From Halobacteriales archaeon QS_6_64_34 (lineage in GTDB: Archaea > Halobacteriota > Halobacteria > Halobacteriales > Haloarculaceae): DNA of 64,000 nt. Under the pieces are notes generated by a model. That model was not told the DNA's origin, searched no databases, and saw only the letters and a list, made by a program, of their open reading frames with translations. The number at the start of each line of letters is the position of its first letter. Position 1 is the stretch's first letter. The stretch covers positions 1-64,000 of the forward strand of contig PXRT01000013.1 of the NCBI GenBank assembly GCA_003020925.1. The letters run 5' to 3'. Shown one piece after another: positions 8,843-18,330 of the stretch. The translations under genes and the position numbers were made by a program.

Positions 8843-8941
8843 AGTAAGAGAAAGCTTATACCGGAGGCGTCAATAGCTTGGTGTGAAAGCCGGAAGGGCA
8901 CCCGGGTAGGGGTACACGGACGTGCCATTTCGGCTCAATCC

Positions 8942-8949
8942 GCTTTATC
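8942..8949 (+). promoter_or_regulatory. TATA box for mptE
   Basis: GCTTTATC lies 26-33 nt upstream of the ATG at 8975, which supports that start rather than any of the longer in-frame extensions. Confidence 0.55.
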
Positions 8950-8974
8950 CGGAACCGACACGACAGCGACAGCT

Positions 8975-9670
8975 ATGGAGTTTCAGACCTGGGAACCCGT
9001 CTACGAGGCGCTGCTCGCGGCGTTTGGCTACCCGCGTGCGGGTGACGAACGGGCACGGGACCGACTCGGGGAACTGGTGACCGACACGGCGACATATGAC
9101 CCCGCCGACCTGGCACTCGACGGGCAGATAGTCGCCATCGCCGGCGCCGGCCCGTCATTGGAGCGCGAGGCCGACCGGGCGGCCGGTGCCGACGCGGTAC
9201 TGGCAGCCTCGACCGCCGTCGACCGCCTCCACGACGAGGGCGTCACCGTCGATGCGATGGTCACCGACCTCGATAAGAACCCCGAGACGGGCCGGGAGCT
9301 GACCGAGTCCGGCACGCCGGTGGCCGTCCACGCCCACGGCGACAACGTCCCCGCCGTCGAGGCACAGCTCCCGGCGTACGACCTCGCCTTCGTGGTGCCG
9401 ACGACACAGGCCGCGCCGACAGCGCGAGTCCACAACTTCGGCGGGTTCACCGACGGCGACCGGGCGGCCTTTCTCGCCGACCACTTCGGCGCCGCCGAGT
9501 TGCGGTTCATCGGCTGGGACTTCGACGACCCGGCAGTGGCCCCCGAGAAGCGGGAGAAGCTCCGCTGGGCCGAGCGGCTGCTGTACTGGCTGGAACGCCG
9601 GCGCGGCGAGCGGTTCGACGTTCTGGACGGCCGGCGCGAGGCGATTCGCCCGGTCCCCGGAACGGAGTAG
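8975..9670 (+). CDS. mptE: 6-hydroxymethyl-7,8-dihydropterin pyrophosphokinase
   Basis: The archaeal (DUF115-family) enzyme that activates 6-hydroxymethyldihydropterin with ATP for pterin coenzyme synthesis; it is unrelated to bacterial FolK. The 231-residue protein shows the family landmarks: VAIAGAGPSLERE near residue 50, the acidic AMVTDLDKNPET near 87, VPVAVHAHGDN-type spacing (AVHAHGDN near 112), FGGFTDGDRAAFLADHFGA and IGWDFDD. The start at 8975 follows a TATA box. The next genes, on the opposite strand, are dihydropteroate synthase and DHFR, so the window holds consecutive steps of reduced-folate synthesis. Confidence 0.88.
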   Translation: MEFQTWEPVYEALLAAFGYPRAGDERARDRLGELVTDTATYDPADLALDGQIVAIAGAGPSLEREADRAAGADAVLAASTAVDRLHDEGVTVDAMVTDLDKNPETGRELTESGTPVAVHAHGDNVPAVEAQLPAYDLAFVVPTTQAAPTARVHNFGGFTDGDRAAFLADHFGAAELRFIGWDFDDPAVAPEKREKLRWAERLLYWLERRRGERFDVLDGRREAIRPVPGTE

Positions 9671-9777
9671 CGGTCGGTCAGGTCGGCTCCACAGTCGAAG
9701 TCCCCCAGGCGACTTTTCATACCTTCGTAGGTGAGTAAAGCCGTTACAACGGGTTCCAACCGAAGCGCCGTTGTCGA

Positions 9778-10887
9778 CTACTCCAGTCCCGACCCGTCGG
9801 CCCGGGCGAGTGCGTCCTGTGAGACCTCCAGCACGCTCGTCGGTGACAGCGTCGTCTCGGTCCAGGCGGGGAGCCGGTCGTCCGGGCCCGGCGGTCGGAG
9901 GCTCTCGGCGTAGGAGTCCACCTGTGCGCGCTCGGCCTCGGCGTCGTAGGTGAGCGCGTTGACGGCGGCGTCGGCGCCGTACTGACGGACGAGCGTGTCG
10001 GCCGCGTCCCGGTAGGCGTCGGACAAGCGCTCGTAGTCGGGCGCCACCCCGTGGTCTTCCAGCACGCGAAAGAGCGCCTCGCCGACCTCCCCCGCCATCG
10101 CCGAGAGCCCGCCGTGGCCGCCGACGGGGCGGTGGTCGTGGCGATGTACCCCGAGGTCGACCTGTGCGGTCGCGGTCTCGCCGACCACGTCGTAGGCCTC
10201 CCCGAGCATCCCGATTTCCAGCCCCCAGGCCCGCTGAGCCCGAATCGAGCGGGCCGCCTCGGCGGTGACGGCGAACTCGCCGGCCAGCGGGTAGCGAAAC
10301 GCCGAGAGATACGCCAACAGCGGGTGGTCGTGAGCACGCGACAGGGCCCACAGGAGCGGCGCGACGAACAGGCGGGCGAGCCGACCGTAGAGCTGGCCGT
10401 CCTCGACGCGGGCGTAGTAGCCCTTGACGAACTCGTACTCCATCTCCAGCCCCGCGAGCAGGCGCGGGACGTGCTTCGGTGAATACGTCGAAGCGTCGGC
10501 GTCGTGGACGGCGACGTAGTCGGCCCGGCTCGCGGCCAGTCCGAGCCCGAGCCAGACATCCCGGCCTTTCCCCATCGCACCGTCGAGTCCGTTGTCGGCA
10601 AGCAGCGCCGGGACGGTCGGCGCGTTACACCACAGCGTCGTCACGTCGAGGTCGAAATCGGCCGCCCAGCGGTCGAAGGCGGCGGCGATGTCGGGCTCGC
10701 ATCGCAGCGACACGACCACCTCGCCCGGACCGACGGTCTCGAGGGCCTCGAAGACGTGTGTCGGTGTCACCGCCGCCTCGCTCTCGCCGGCGATTGGGAC
10801 GACGACCGAACTCTCGCCCTCGGGCAACGCCGGCACCGCGTCGGTCAAGTCGTGCAGCGTCGTGATGCGGTCCTGTAGGTAGTCCAT
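9778..10887 (-). CDS. GT-A family glycosyltransferase (glucosyl-3-phosphoglycerate synthase-like)
   Basis: A 369-residue family-2/81-type glycosyltransferase. The nucleotide-sugar fold begins at SSVVVPIAGE (about residue 26). The metal-binding DxD is HDADAS (D129/D131), and the acceptor-side segment reads EFVKGYYARVEDGQLYGRL and ends in ARLFVAPLL, as in GpgS-like enzymes. EIGMLGEAYDV follows. It starts 3 nt after the stop of the dihydropteroate synthase gene, so the two are probably co-transcribed and coupled. Substrate is uncertain: phosphoglycerate in compatible-solute synthesis is the family precedent, but a pterin-linked acceptor would fit the operon. Confidence 0.75.
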   Translation of the reverse strand: MDYLQDRITTLHDLTDAVPALPEGESSVVVPIAGESEAAVTPTHVFEALETVGPGEVVVSLRCEPDIAAAFDRWAADFDLDVTTLWCNAPTVPALLADNGLDGAMGKGRDVWLGLGLAASRADYVAVHDADASTYSPKHVPRLLAGLEMEYEFVKGYYARVEDGQLYGRLARLFVAPLLWALSRAHDHPLLAYLSAFRYPLAGEFAVTAEAARSIRAQRAWGLEIGMLGEAYDVVGETATAQVDLGVHRHDHRPVGGHGGLSAMAGEVGEALFRVLEDHGVAPDYERLSDAYRDAADTLVRQYGADAAVNALTYDAEAERAQVDSYAESLRPPGPDDRLPAWTETTLSPTSVLEVSQDALARADGSGLE

Positions 10888-10890
10888 GCG

Positions 10891-12072
10891 TTAGCTCGTG
10901 TGGATGGCCTCGACGAGTGGTGTGAAGGCGGGTTTGCCGGCGAGTTGCCCGGCCAGGTTTCGGAGCGCGTCCGGGCGGCCGCCGACGAGGACGCCACTCT
11001 CGCCCGCCGAGACGGCCAGCCCGCTCGACTCGGCGACCTCGGCCAGTTCCGAGACGGTCTCGGGAGCCAGCCCCGACACCTCGAAGACGCGGCTGACGTA
11101 GCCCTCGCTGCCGTCAGTCGGCGCCCCGAGCGTCTCGAGGTGGCGCGCGACCTCGGTGGCCCGCCGGGCGTCGAGTTCGGTCACCGAGACATCGTCGGCG
11201 GCGACGAACGCTCGCTCGGTGAACGCCGCTCCGATTTTGGCGGCGTCGACGGTCTCTTCGACGTCGTGGGTACGGACGACATGCGCGCCTCGTTCGACGG
11301 CCATCGCCGTCGCCGCGAGGCTCACCGGGAGGGCGTCCTCGGTCGGGCGGTCGGCGATTGTTCGCAGGAAGTTCTTCCGGTTGATGGAGACGAGGATGGG
11401 TCGCCCGAAGCCACGGAACTCGCGCAGTCGCTCGAAGGTGGCGTGGTCGTCGGCGATGGTCTTGGCCTCGCTCCAGCCGCCAAAGGCCGGGTCGACGATT
11501 GTCTTCTCGGTGAGCCCGTTCTGTTCGAGCGCCTCGTAGACCTGGTCGACGTAGTCGGCCGAGTCGGCCCACTCCGGCGACCGGCGGGCGGCCCAGTCTG
11601 TCTCCTCGACGGCGCCGGGCCGTTCGAGGTCCGGCGGGCTCGCCATCTTGGCGACGGCCATGTCGTACTCACGGCAGACCTCTGGCATCGCGGGGTCGGC
11701 AAAGCCACAGATGTCGTTGACCATGTCGAACCCGCCCTCGATGGCCGCCTCGGCCACCTCGGCGTAGCGCGTCTCGATGGAGAAGACGGCGTCCCCGCCG
11801 ACCGACTCGACAGTCTCGATGGCGGTGTCGAGTCGGTCCAGTTCCGCCTCGGCCGAGAGCACGTCCAGGCGCTTGTTGGCCGACTCCAGGCCCACGTCGA
11901 CGATGTCGGCCCCCTCGCCGATGAGTTCCTCGTCGACGTACTCGGCGGCTTCGGCCGGGTCATCGTACACCGAGGGCGAGTACGGCGACTCCTTGCTGAC
12001 GTTCAGGACCCCCATGATTCGTGGCGGGTGGTCGTCACCAATCGACAGCCCTGCCGCGTCGACCGTTTGCAT
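10891..12072 (-). CDS. folP: Dihydropteroate synthase
   Basis: This enzyme joins the activated pterin made by MptE to a p-aminobenzoate-type acceptor. The 393-residue protein has a TIM-barrel DHPS core: PRIMGVLNVSKESPYSPSVY near residue 18, ADIVDVGLESANKR near 55, MVNDICGFAD, VDPAFGGWSEAK, PILVSINRKNF and GAHVVRTHDVEETVDA. About 110 extra C-terminal residues follow, ending in AIHTS, a feature I associate with haloarchaeal DHPS. The ATG at 12070-12072 (MQTVDAAG) is chosen because the longer frame upstream antisenses folA. It is 3 nt ahead of the glycosyltransferase and downstream of folA in the same direction. Confidence 0.88.
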   Translation of the reverse strand: MQTVDAAGLSIGDDHPPRIMGVLNVSKESPYSPSVYDDPAEAAEYVDEELIGEGADIVDVGLESANKRLDVLSAEAELDRLDTAIETVESVGGDAVFSIETRYAEVAEAAIEGGFDMVNDICGFADPAMPEVCREYDMAVAKMASPPDLERPGAVEETDWAARRSPEWADSADYVDQVYEALEQNGLTEKTIVDPAFGGWSEAKTIADDHATFERLREFRGFGRPILVSINRKNFLRTIADRPTEDALPVSLAATAMAVERGAHVVRTHDVEETVDAAKIGAAFTERAFVAADDVSVTELDARRATEVARHLETLGAPTDGSEGYVSRVFEVSGLAPETVSELAEVAESSGLAVSAGESGVLVGGRPDALRNLAGQLAGKPAFTPLVEAIHTS

Positions 12073-12158
12073 GGCCGGGACCAAGGACTGGGGACGGTAA
12101 GCGTTGGCGTTTCCGGCACTGCCGGCAGCTGTGCCCCTAGGGCCGGGCGTCCGGCAGG

Positions 12159-12656
12159 TCAAGCCGGCGCTTTGGCCGGGTCGAGCGGGTCGTCGTTTTC
12201 GTACTCGATGACGTCGAACTCGTCGTACTCGTGGCGGTCGGCCACCGACCAGTTCGTCCCGAGATAGGGGAAGACTCTGCTCGCGACCTGCCGCTCTGGC
12301 AGTTCGGAGACGTACGCACGGTCGGCGTAGGGGAGAAACATCGCGTAGATTGACTGGCCGCCGATAACGTAGCCCACCTCCCCCTCGGCCGCGACGGCGT
12401 CGACCGCCGCCGGCACGGTGGAGACGAAGGTGGCGCCGTCCTCGTCGTACTCTCCGGGACTGCCCGTGACGACGACCGGATGGGTCCCTCGAATCCGGCT
12501 CATCCCCTCGTGGGTCTTGCGGCCGACGACGACGGGGTTGTCCGCCACCCGGTCCTTGTACTGGCGTTCGTCCGCGTCGTAGTGCCACGGGATGGTCTCG
12601 CCGTCACCGATAGCGCCCGTTCGGGCCACGCCCGCGATGAGTCTGAGTTCGACCAT
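12159..12656 (-). CDS. folA: Dihydrofolate reductase
   Basis: It reduces dihydrofolate with NADPH. At 165 residues it has normal DHFR length and motifs: LIAGVARTGAIGDGETIPWH at the start (catalytic acidic residue region in PWHYDADERQYKD), VVVGRKTHEGM near residue 42, HPVVVTGS near 60, and VGYVIGGQSIYAMFL near 95 for the cofactor-binding glycine loop. It precedes folP in the same orientation with an 86-bp gap. An intact TnpB element lies immediately upstream (12700-14070), so the native promoter may have been displaced. Confidence 0.9.
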   Translation of the reverse strand: MVELRLIAGVARTGAIGDGETIPWHYDADERQYKDRVADNPVVVGRKTHEGMSRIRGTHPVVVTGSPGEYDEDGATFVSTVPAAVDAVAAEGEVGYVIGGQSIYAMFLPYADRAYVSELPERQVASRVFPYLGTNWSVADRHEYDEFDVIEYENDDPLDPAKAPA

Positions 12657-12689
12657 GGCAGGTGTTGGGGACCGGTCCGTAAGCGAGTG

Positions 12690-14070
<1,381 letters not shown>

Positions 14071-14220
14071 GCGCTGTTACCGCTATGACAGACGCCGACG
14101 GGGCGGTGCGCGAACGAGACCACAGGACAGCTGTGTAGTCGGGAGAATCGCTGTAGATGTTATCAGCGATGATTTTCGGTCCCGGTCCTTTTACTCACCC
14201 GTTGTTCTATTAGAGATGTC

Positions 14221-15852
14221 TTGTTTATTACGAACCTGTATCTTCTGGGGTACCTCCTCGTCTTCGGCACCGCGGCGGCCGCCTGTTTCGGGAGCCTTCC
14301 CCGCGCTCGGGCCATCGACCACGAGGGGACCCGACAGGGGCTCATCGGCCTCTTGCTGACGAGTGGCTGTTGGTCACTCGCCCATCTGGGATTTCTCCTC
14401 GCACCGACAGTGGAGCTCAAACTCGTGTTCTACCACGTCGGACTGTTCGTCGGACTCAGCACCGTGGGGCCGTGGCTGTACTTCTGTTCGGCCTACACCG
14501 GCCGCAACCTCCACAAATCCGCCCCGATTCGCCGGGCCGCAATCGGTGTGTTCGTCGTCATCTCGCTCGTGAAGCTCACGAACCCGCTCCACCACCGGTA
14601 CTTCAGTTCGGAGGTGTTGTTTACCCCGTTTCCCCACCTCTCTATCGTCTCACAGGAGCTACACTGGCTCGCCATGGGGTTTGCCTACGCGCTCTCTATC
14701 GTCGGCTATTTCATGCTGTTCGAGCTGTTCCGTCAGGTGGGCCACGACACCACGCCGCTGCTGGGGCTGGTCGGTCTCACCGGGCTGCCAATCGTCCTCG
14801 ACGGGCTCGCGTTCGTGAGTCCGGCGGTGCTCAACATCACGTACGAACCCCTCGGCGTGGCCGCCTTCGCCGTCGGCGTGTTGTTCGTCTTCGTCGACAA
14901 CTTCCAGACCGTCCAGTTGACCGGCGAGGAGGACGACCCGGTCATCGTGCTCGACGAAGGCGGACTGATTCGAGAGTTCAATGTACAGGCCACGGAGCTG
15001 TTTCCGGAACTGGAGGCGGGCGAGACAATCGAATCGACGGTGCCCGGACTCGGCGAGTCCCTCGACGACCCCGAGAACGACGCCGTCTTCGAGTTCGAGA
15101 GCGCAGGTGGGTTCCGATACTACCGGCTCAGCATCAGGCCACTCACGACCGACCGGAGCCGTCGCAAACGCTCGATTACGCTCACCGACGTGACCGAGCG
15201 CGAGGAGCACCGCCGGGAGCTAAAGCGACAGAACGACACGCTGGAGCAGTTCGCGAGCATGGTCTCACACGACCTTCGGAACCCGCTGAACGTCGCACAG
15301 GGACGCGTCGCCTTCCTCCGTGAGGCCGAGGACGACGAGCACCTCACTGCGACGGCCCGCGCCCTCGACCGGATGCAGGTACTCATCGAGGACGTGCTCG
15401 CGCTGGCCCGGCAGGGCCAACCGATAGCCGAACGCGAGGACGTCAGGCTCTCCGTCGTCGCACGGGACGCCTGGGACGTAATCGAGGCCGACGGGTCGAC
15501 ACTCACCGTCGAGCGCGACGGGACCTTCCTGGCCGACGTCACGCGGCTCCAGCAGCTGTTCGAGAATCTCTTCCGGAACGCCAACGAACACGGCGGCGAC
15601 GACGTCGAAATCCGTGTCGGCGTTCTGGACGGCGGCGACGGGTTCTTCGTCGCCGACAACGGGGTCGGTATCCCGGTCGAAGACCGCGAGGCCGTCCTCG
15701 AATCGGGCTTTTCGACGTTGAGCGACGGGACTGGGCTGGGGCTGGCAATCGTGACCGAAATCGTCGCGGCACACGACTGGGGCATCCGTGTGACCAGCAG
15801 CGACTCGGGCGGCGCGCGCTTCGAAATCGTCGATATCGACGTTACGGAGTGA
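14221..15852 (+). CDS. Membrane sensor histidine kinase (7TM N-terminus, PAS-like, HisKA, HATPase)
   Basis: The 543-residue protein begins with about seven hydrophobic segments (residues 1-225), matching the 7TM sensor unit common on haloarchaeal kinases. A PAS-like stretch follows (PVIVLDEGGLIREFN near 240). HisKA has the phosphoacceptor H350 in SMVSHDLRNPL, and the HATPase domain has FENLFRNANEHGG, VADNGVGIP and GTGLGLAIV. The start is awkward: the frame opens with TTG at 14221. The nearest ATG (14216) is in a different frame, and no in-frame ATG or GTG lies between 14200 and 14221. A TATA-like TTTTAC (about 14189) lies 25-30 nt upstream. No response regulator is adjacent. Confidence 0.82.
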   Translation: MFITNLYLLGYLLVFGTAAAACFGSLPRARAIDHEGTRQGLIGLLLTSGCWSLAHLGFLLAPTVELKLVFYHVGLFVGLSTVGPWLYFCSAYTGRNLHKSAPIRRAAIGVFVVISLVKLTNPLHHRYFSSEVLFTPFPHLSIVSQELHWLAMGFAYALSIVGYFMLFELFRQVGHDTTPLLGLVGLTGLPIVLDGLAFVSPAVLNITYEPLGVAAFAVGVLFVFVDNFQTVQLTGEEDDPVIVLDEGGLIREFNVQATELFPELEAGETIESTVPGLGESLDDPENDAVFEFESAGGFRYYRLSIRPLTTDRSRRKRSITLTDVTEREEHRRELKRQNDTLEQFASMVSHDLRNPLNVAQGRVAFLREAEDDEHLTATARALDRMQVLIEDVLALARQGQPIAEREDVRLSVVARDAWDVIEADGSTLTVERDGTFLADVTRLQQLFENLFRNANEHGGDDVEIRVGVLDGGDGFFVADNGVGIPVEDREAVLESGFSTLSDGTGLGLAIVTEIVAAHDWGIRVTSSDSGGARFEIVDIDVTE

Positions 15853-15879
15853 GTTGCAGGGCCACAAACCCCCGCCCCA

Positions 15880-15887
15880 TACTTATG
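15880..15887 (+). promoter_or_regulatory. TATA box for rbcL
   Basis: TACTTATG is 24-31 nt upstream of the ATG at 15911, supporting that start and a leaderless message. Confidence 0.55.
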
Positions 15888-15910
15888 ACGGTAGCGTGCG
15901 TACTGTTACC

Positions 15911-17191
15911 ATGGTAGGGATTACGTACGAGGATTTTCTCGACCTGGACCACGAGCCCGACGAGACCGAACTCGTCTGTGAGTTCTACGTCGAACCGGCC
16001 GCCGACCAGAGCGCCGAATCGGCGGCCAGCCGGGTTGCAAGCGAGTCCTCCAACGGCACGTGGGCCAAACTCCAGGTCGAGGGGTCGGTGACTGACCTCT
16101 CGGCGACGGCTTGCGGTATCGAGGCGACGGCGGTAACTGGCCGAGAGAACCACGAGGGCTACCGCGTCACCGTCGCCTACCCCGATGCCCTCTTCGAGCC
16201 GGGGAGTATGCCCCAGGTGCTGTCCTGTATCGCCGGCAACATCCTCGGGATGAAAGCGGTCGACCGGATTCGCCTGCAGGACTGCGAGTGGCCCGAACCG
16301 CTCGCCACGTCGTTTCCGGGGCCGCAGTTCGGCACGAGCGTCCGAACGGCGATTTTCGACGCCGGCGACCGCCCCATCACGGCGACGGTCCCCAAACCCA
16401 AGGTCGGGCTCTCGACGGCCCAGCACGCCCAAATCGGGTACGAGGCCTGGACCGGCGGGCTCGACCTGCTGAAAGACGACGAGAACCTCACCGACCAGTC
16501 GTTCAACCCCTTCGAGGAGCGCCTGACCGAATCACTGGCGATGCGTGACAAAGCCGAAGACGAGACCGGCGAGACCAAATCGTACCTGCTGAACGTCACC
16601 GGGACCGGCCACGAGATGCTTGAGCGAGTCGATATGGCCGCCGAACACGGCTGTGAGTACGTGATGGTCGACGTGGTGACGACGGGCTGGGCCGCCGTCC
16701 AGCAGGTCCGGGAACGCTGTAAGAGCCACGGGCTGGCCATCCACGCCCACCGCGCGATGCACGCCGCCTTCGACCGCCTGCCAGACCACGGCGTCTCGAT
16801 GCGGGTCATCGCCCAGATAGCCCGGCTCTGTGGCGTCGACCAGATTCATACGGGGACCGCCGACCTGGGGAAACTCGCAAACGAGGACACCGTCGGCATC
16901 AACGAGTGGCTCTACTCGGACCTGTACGGGCGTCGTGACGTCCTGCCGATGGCCTCGGGCGGCCTGCACCCCGGGCTGGTTCCCGAACTCGTCGACCGCT
17001 GTGGGACCACCATCGGCGTCCAGGCCGGCGGCGGCGTCCACGGACACCCCGACGGGACCCATGCCGGCGCGAAGGCGCTGCGGGCGGCCGTCGACGCCGT
17101 GGCCGCCGGTCGCGATATCGAGGACGCAGCCGAGGAGACACCGGCGCTGGCGACGGCACTCGAAAAGTGGGGGACCGAGACGCCGCGATAG
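15911..17191 (+). CDS. rbcL: Ribulose-1,5-bisphosphate carboxylase, archaeal type III
   Basis: It carboxylates ribulose 1,5-bisphosphate to two 3-phosphoglycerates. The 426-residue protein carries the full active site: KPKVGLS (K162/K164, matching the catalytic Lys motif), GGLDLLKDDEN with the carbamylated Lys K188 and metal ligands D190/E191, HAHRAMHAA, and HTGTADLGK with the loop-6 Lys. No small-subunit gene is present, as expected for type III. In archaea this form consumes ribose from nucleotides rather than running a Calvin cycle. Ribose-1,5-bisphosphate isomerase and a PfkB kinase 1-3 kb downstream support that role. The ATG at 15911 (MVGITYEDF) is preferred over an in-frame upstream start. 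Confidence 0.93.
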   Translation: MVGITYEDFLDLDHEPDETELVCEFYVEPAADQSAESAASRVASESSNGTWAKLQVEGSVTDLSATACGIEATAVTGRENHEGYRVTVAYPDALFEPGSMPQVLSCIAGNILGMKAVDRIRLQDCEWPEPLATSFPGPQFGTSVRTAIFDAGDRPITATVPKPKVGLSTAQHAQIGYEAWTGGLDLLKDDENLTDQSFNPFEERLTESLAMRDKAEDETGETKSYLLNVTGTGHEMLERVDMAAEHGCEYVMVDVVTTGWAAVQQVRERCKSHGLAIHAHRAMHAAFDRLPDHGVSMRVIAQIARLCGVDQIHTGTADLGKLANEDTVGINEWLYSDLYGRRDVLPMASGGLHPGLVPELVDRCGTTIGVQAGGGVHGHPDGTHAGAKALRAAVDAVAAGRDIEDAAEETPALATALEKWGTETPR

Positions 17192-17235
17192 GACGCGGCG
17201 GTCGACCGTCGCGACTCGCGGACCGACACTGACAG

Positions 17236-17244
17236 TTTTATTTA
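17236..17244 (+). promoter_or_regulatory. TATA box for the APH-fold kinase gene
   Basis: TTTTATTTA ends 23 nt before the GTG at 17268, indicating an independent promoter downstream of rbcL. Confidence 0.55.
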
Positions 17245-17267
17245 GCCAACCCTCTTAGCGGCTGCCA

Positions 17268-18281
17268 GTGTCGACGCCGGAAGACGATATCCGTGCTGTC
17301 CTCGATGAGTCGGGCCCGGACTACGACGGCTTCGCGTTCGAAACTCCGGGTGGCGGTCACCAGAGCGACGTCTATATGGTGACACTCGACCACGGCGGTG
17401 AGAAGTACGAGGTCGTGGTGAAGTTCAAACCGGGCGGTGACATCCCCTTCGACATCGAGCCAAAGCTCCACGAGTACGTCGCCAACCGGACCGACGTGCC
17501 CGTCCCGCGCATCCTCGTGTTCAAACAGCAGCCGACAGTGGACATCCGGCCCTATTTCGTCACCGAGCGCGTCCACGGCGAGAACCTCTCACAGGAGTTC
17601 GCGACGCTCTCGCCCGAGGACCGTCGCCGGGTGATGCAACAGGCCGGCCACATCCTCGGGGACCTCCACTCCGAAATCGGGTTCGAGGCCTTCGGCCGCC
17701 TGGACCTCCACAACGGCCGGCTCATCGTCCGAGACTGGATGGGCAGCTGGCGGGAGTACTTCGAGCAACTCACCCGGTCGCACCTCTCGCGGCTGGACGA
17801 TACCCCCTTCGCGGACGTAGAGAGCCGCGCCCTGGCGAAGATTGAGCCCGCCCTCGAGTTCGTCCCCGAAGACGGCGTCCCCCGGTTGGTCCACGACGAC
17901 TTCCGACCCGCGAACCTCCTCTTCGAGGCGGGCGCCGAGAAGCCGATTACGGCGGTGCTCGACTGGCAGGACGTACTCGCGGCCCTGCCCGAGTACAACC
18001 TCGCCCAGACGGAGTTCCTCTTCATCGATTCGTCCTTCAGCGACCCCGACGTCCGCGATGAGCTGCGCTCGGAGTTCCACGAGGGGTACACCGAACACCG
18101 GTCGATGGACTTCGAGGACGGTTACGCCGACCGCCGGCCGCTGTATCAGCTCTCGACGCTGCTGTGGCGAATGGCCGGCTTCGAGGCCGTCTTCGCCGAG
18201 GACTCCGGTCTGGTCCAGGCCCGCGCCGAAGCCCAGTACCGCCAGCAGTTCGAACGGCTGCTTGAGGCGGTCCCGGAGTAA
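17268..18281 (+). CDS. Aminoglycoside phosphotransferase/choline-kinase-fold protein
   Basis: The 337-residue protein has the APH fold. It has a GGGHQSDVYMV glycine-rich segment near residue 27 and VVVKFKPGG with the ATP-anchoring Lys. The catalytic loop is LVHDDFRPANLLF (near 207, the HxDxxxxN pattern) and the metal-binding Asp lies in AVLDWQD. The GTG start follows a TATA box. This superfamily phosphorylates small molecules (antibiotics, choline, sugars, nucleosides). Position between RuBisCO and the pentose-bisphosphate genes makes a sugar or nucleoside substrate attractive, but nothing in the sequence proves it. Confidence 0.8.
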   Translation: MSTPEDDIRAVLDESGPDYDGFAFETPGGGHQSDVYMVTLDHGGEKYEVVVKFKPGGDIPFDIEPKLHEYVANRTDVPVPRILVFKQQPTVDIRPYFVTERVHGENLSQEFATLSPEDRRRVMQQAGHILGDLHSEIGFEAFGRLDLHNGRLIVRDWMGSWREYFEQLTRSHLSRLDDTPFADVESRALAKIEPALEFVPEDGVPRLVHDDFRPANLLFEAGAEKPITAVLDWQDVLAALPEYNLAQTEFLFIDSSFSDPDVRDELRSEFHEGYTEHRSMDFEDGYADRRPLYQLSTLLWRMAGFEAVFAEDSGLVQARAEAQYRQQFERLLEAVPE

Positions 18282-18330
18282 CAGCGGCGCGGCGTTCCGG
18301 CCGTCCGAACCCGCTGAATCGCGGTCCTGT

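Noticed and set aside
10891-12588. Long 565-codon version of dihydropteroate synthase
   Set aside because: The 172 extra N-terminal codons are Arg/Gly-rich and lie antisense to, or within, folA, which runs in the same direction in another frame. The barrel starts at MQTVDAAG.
14085-14138. 17-codon frame MTDADGAVRERDHRTAV next to the TnpB element
   Set aside because: Too short, no promoter, no recognisable similarity. It could be a relic of a gene start cut by the IS but cannot be supported.
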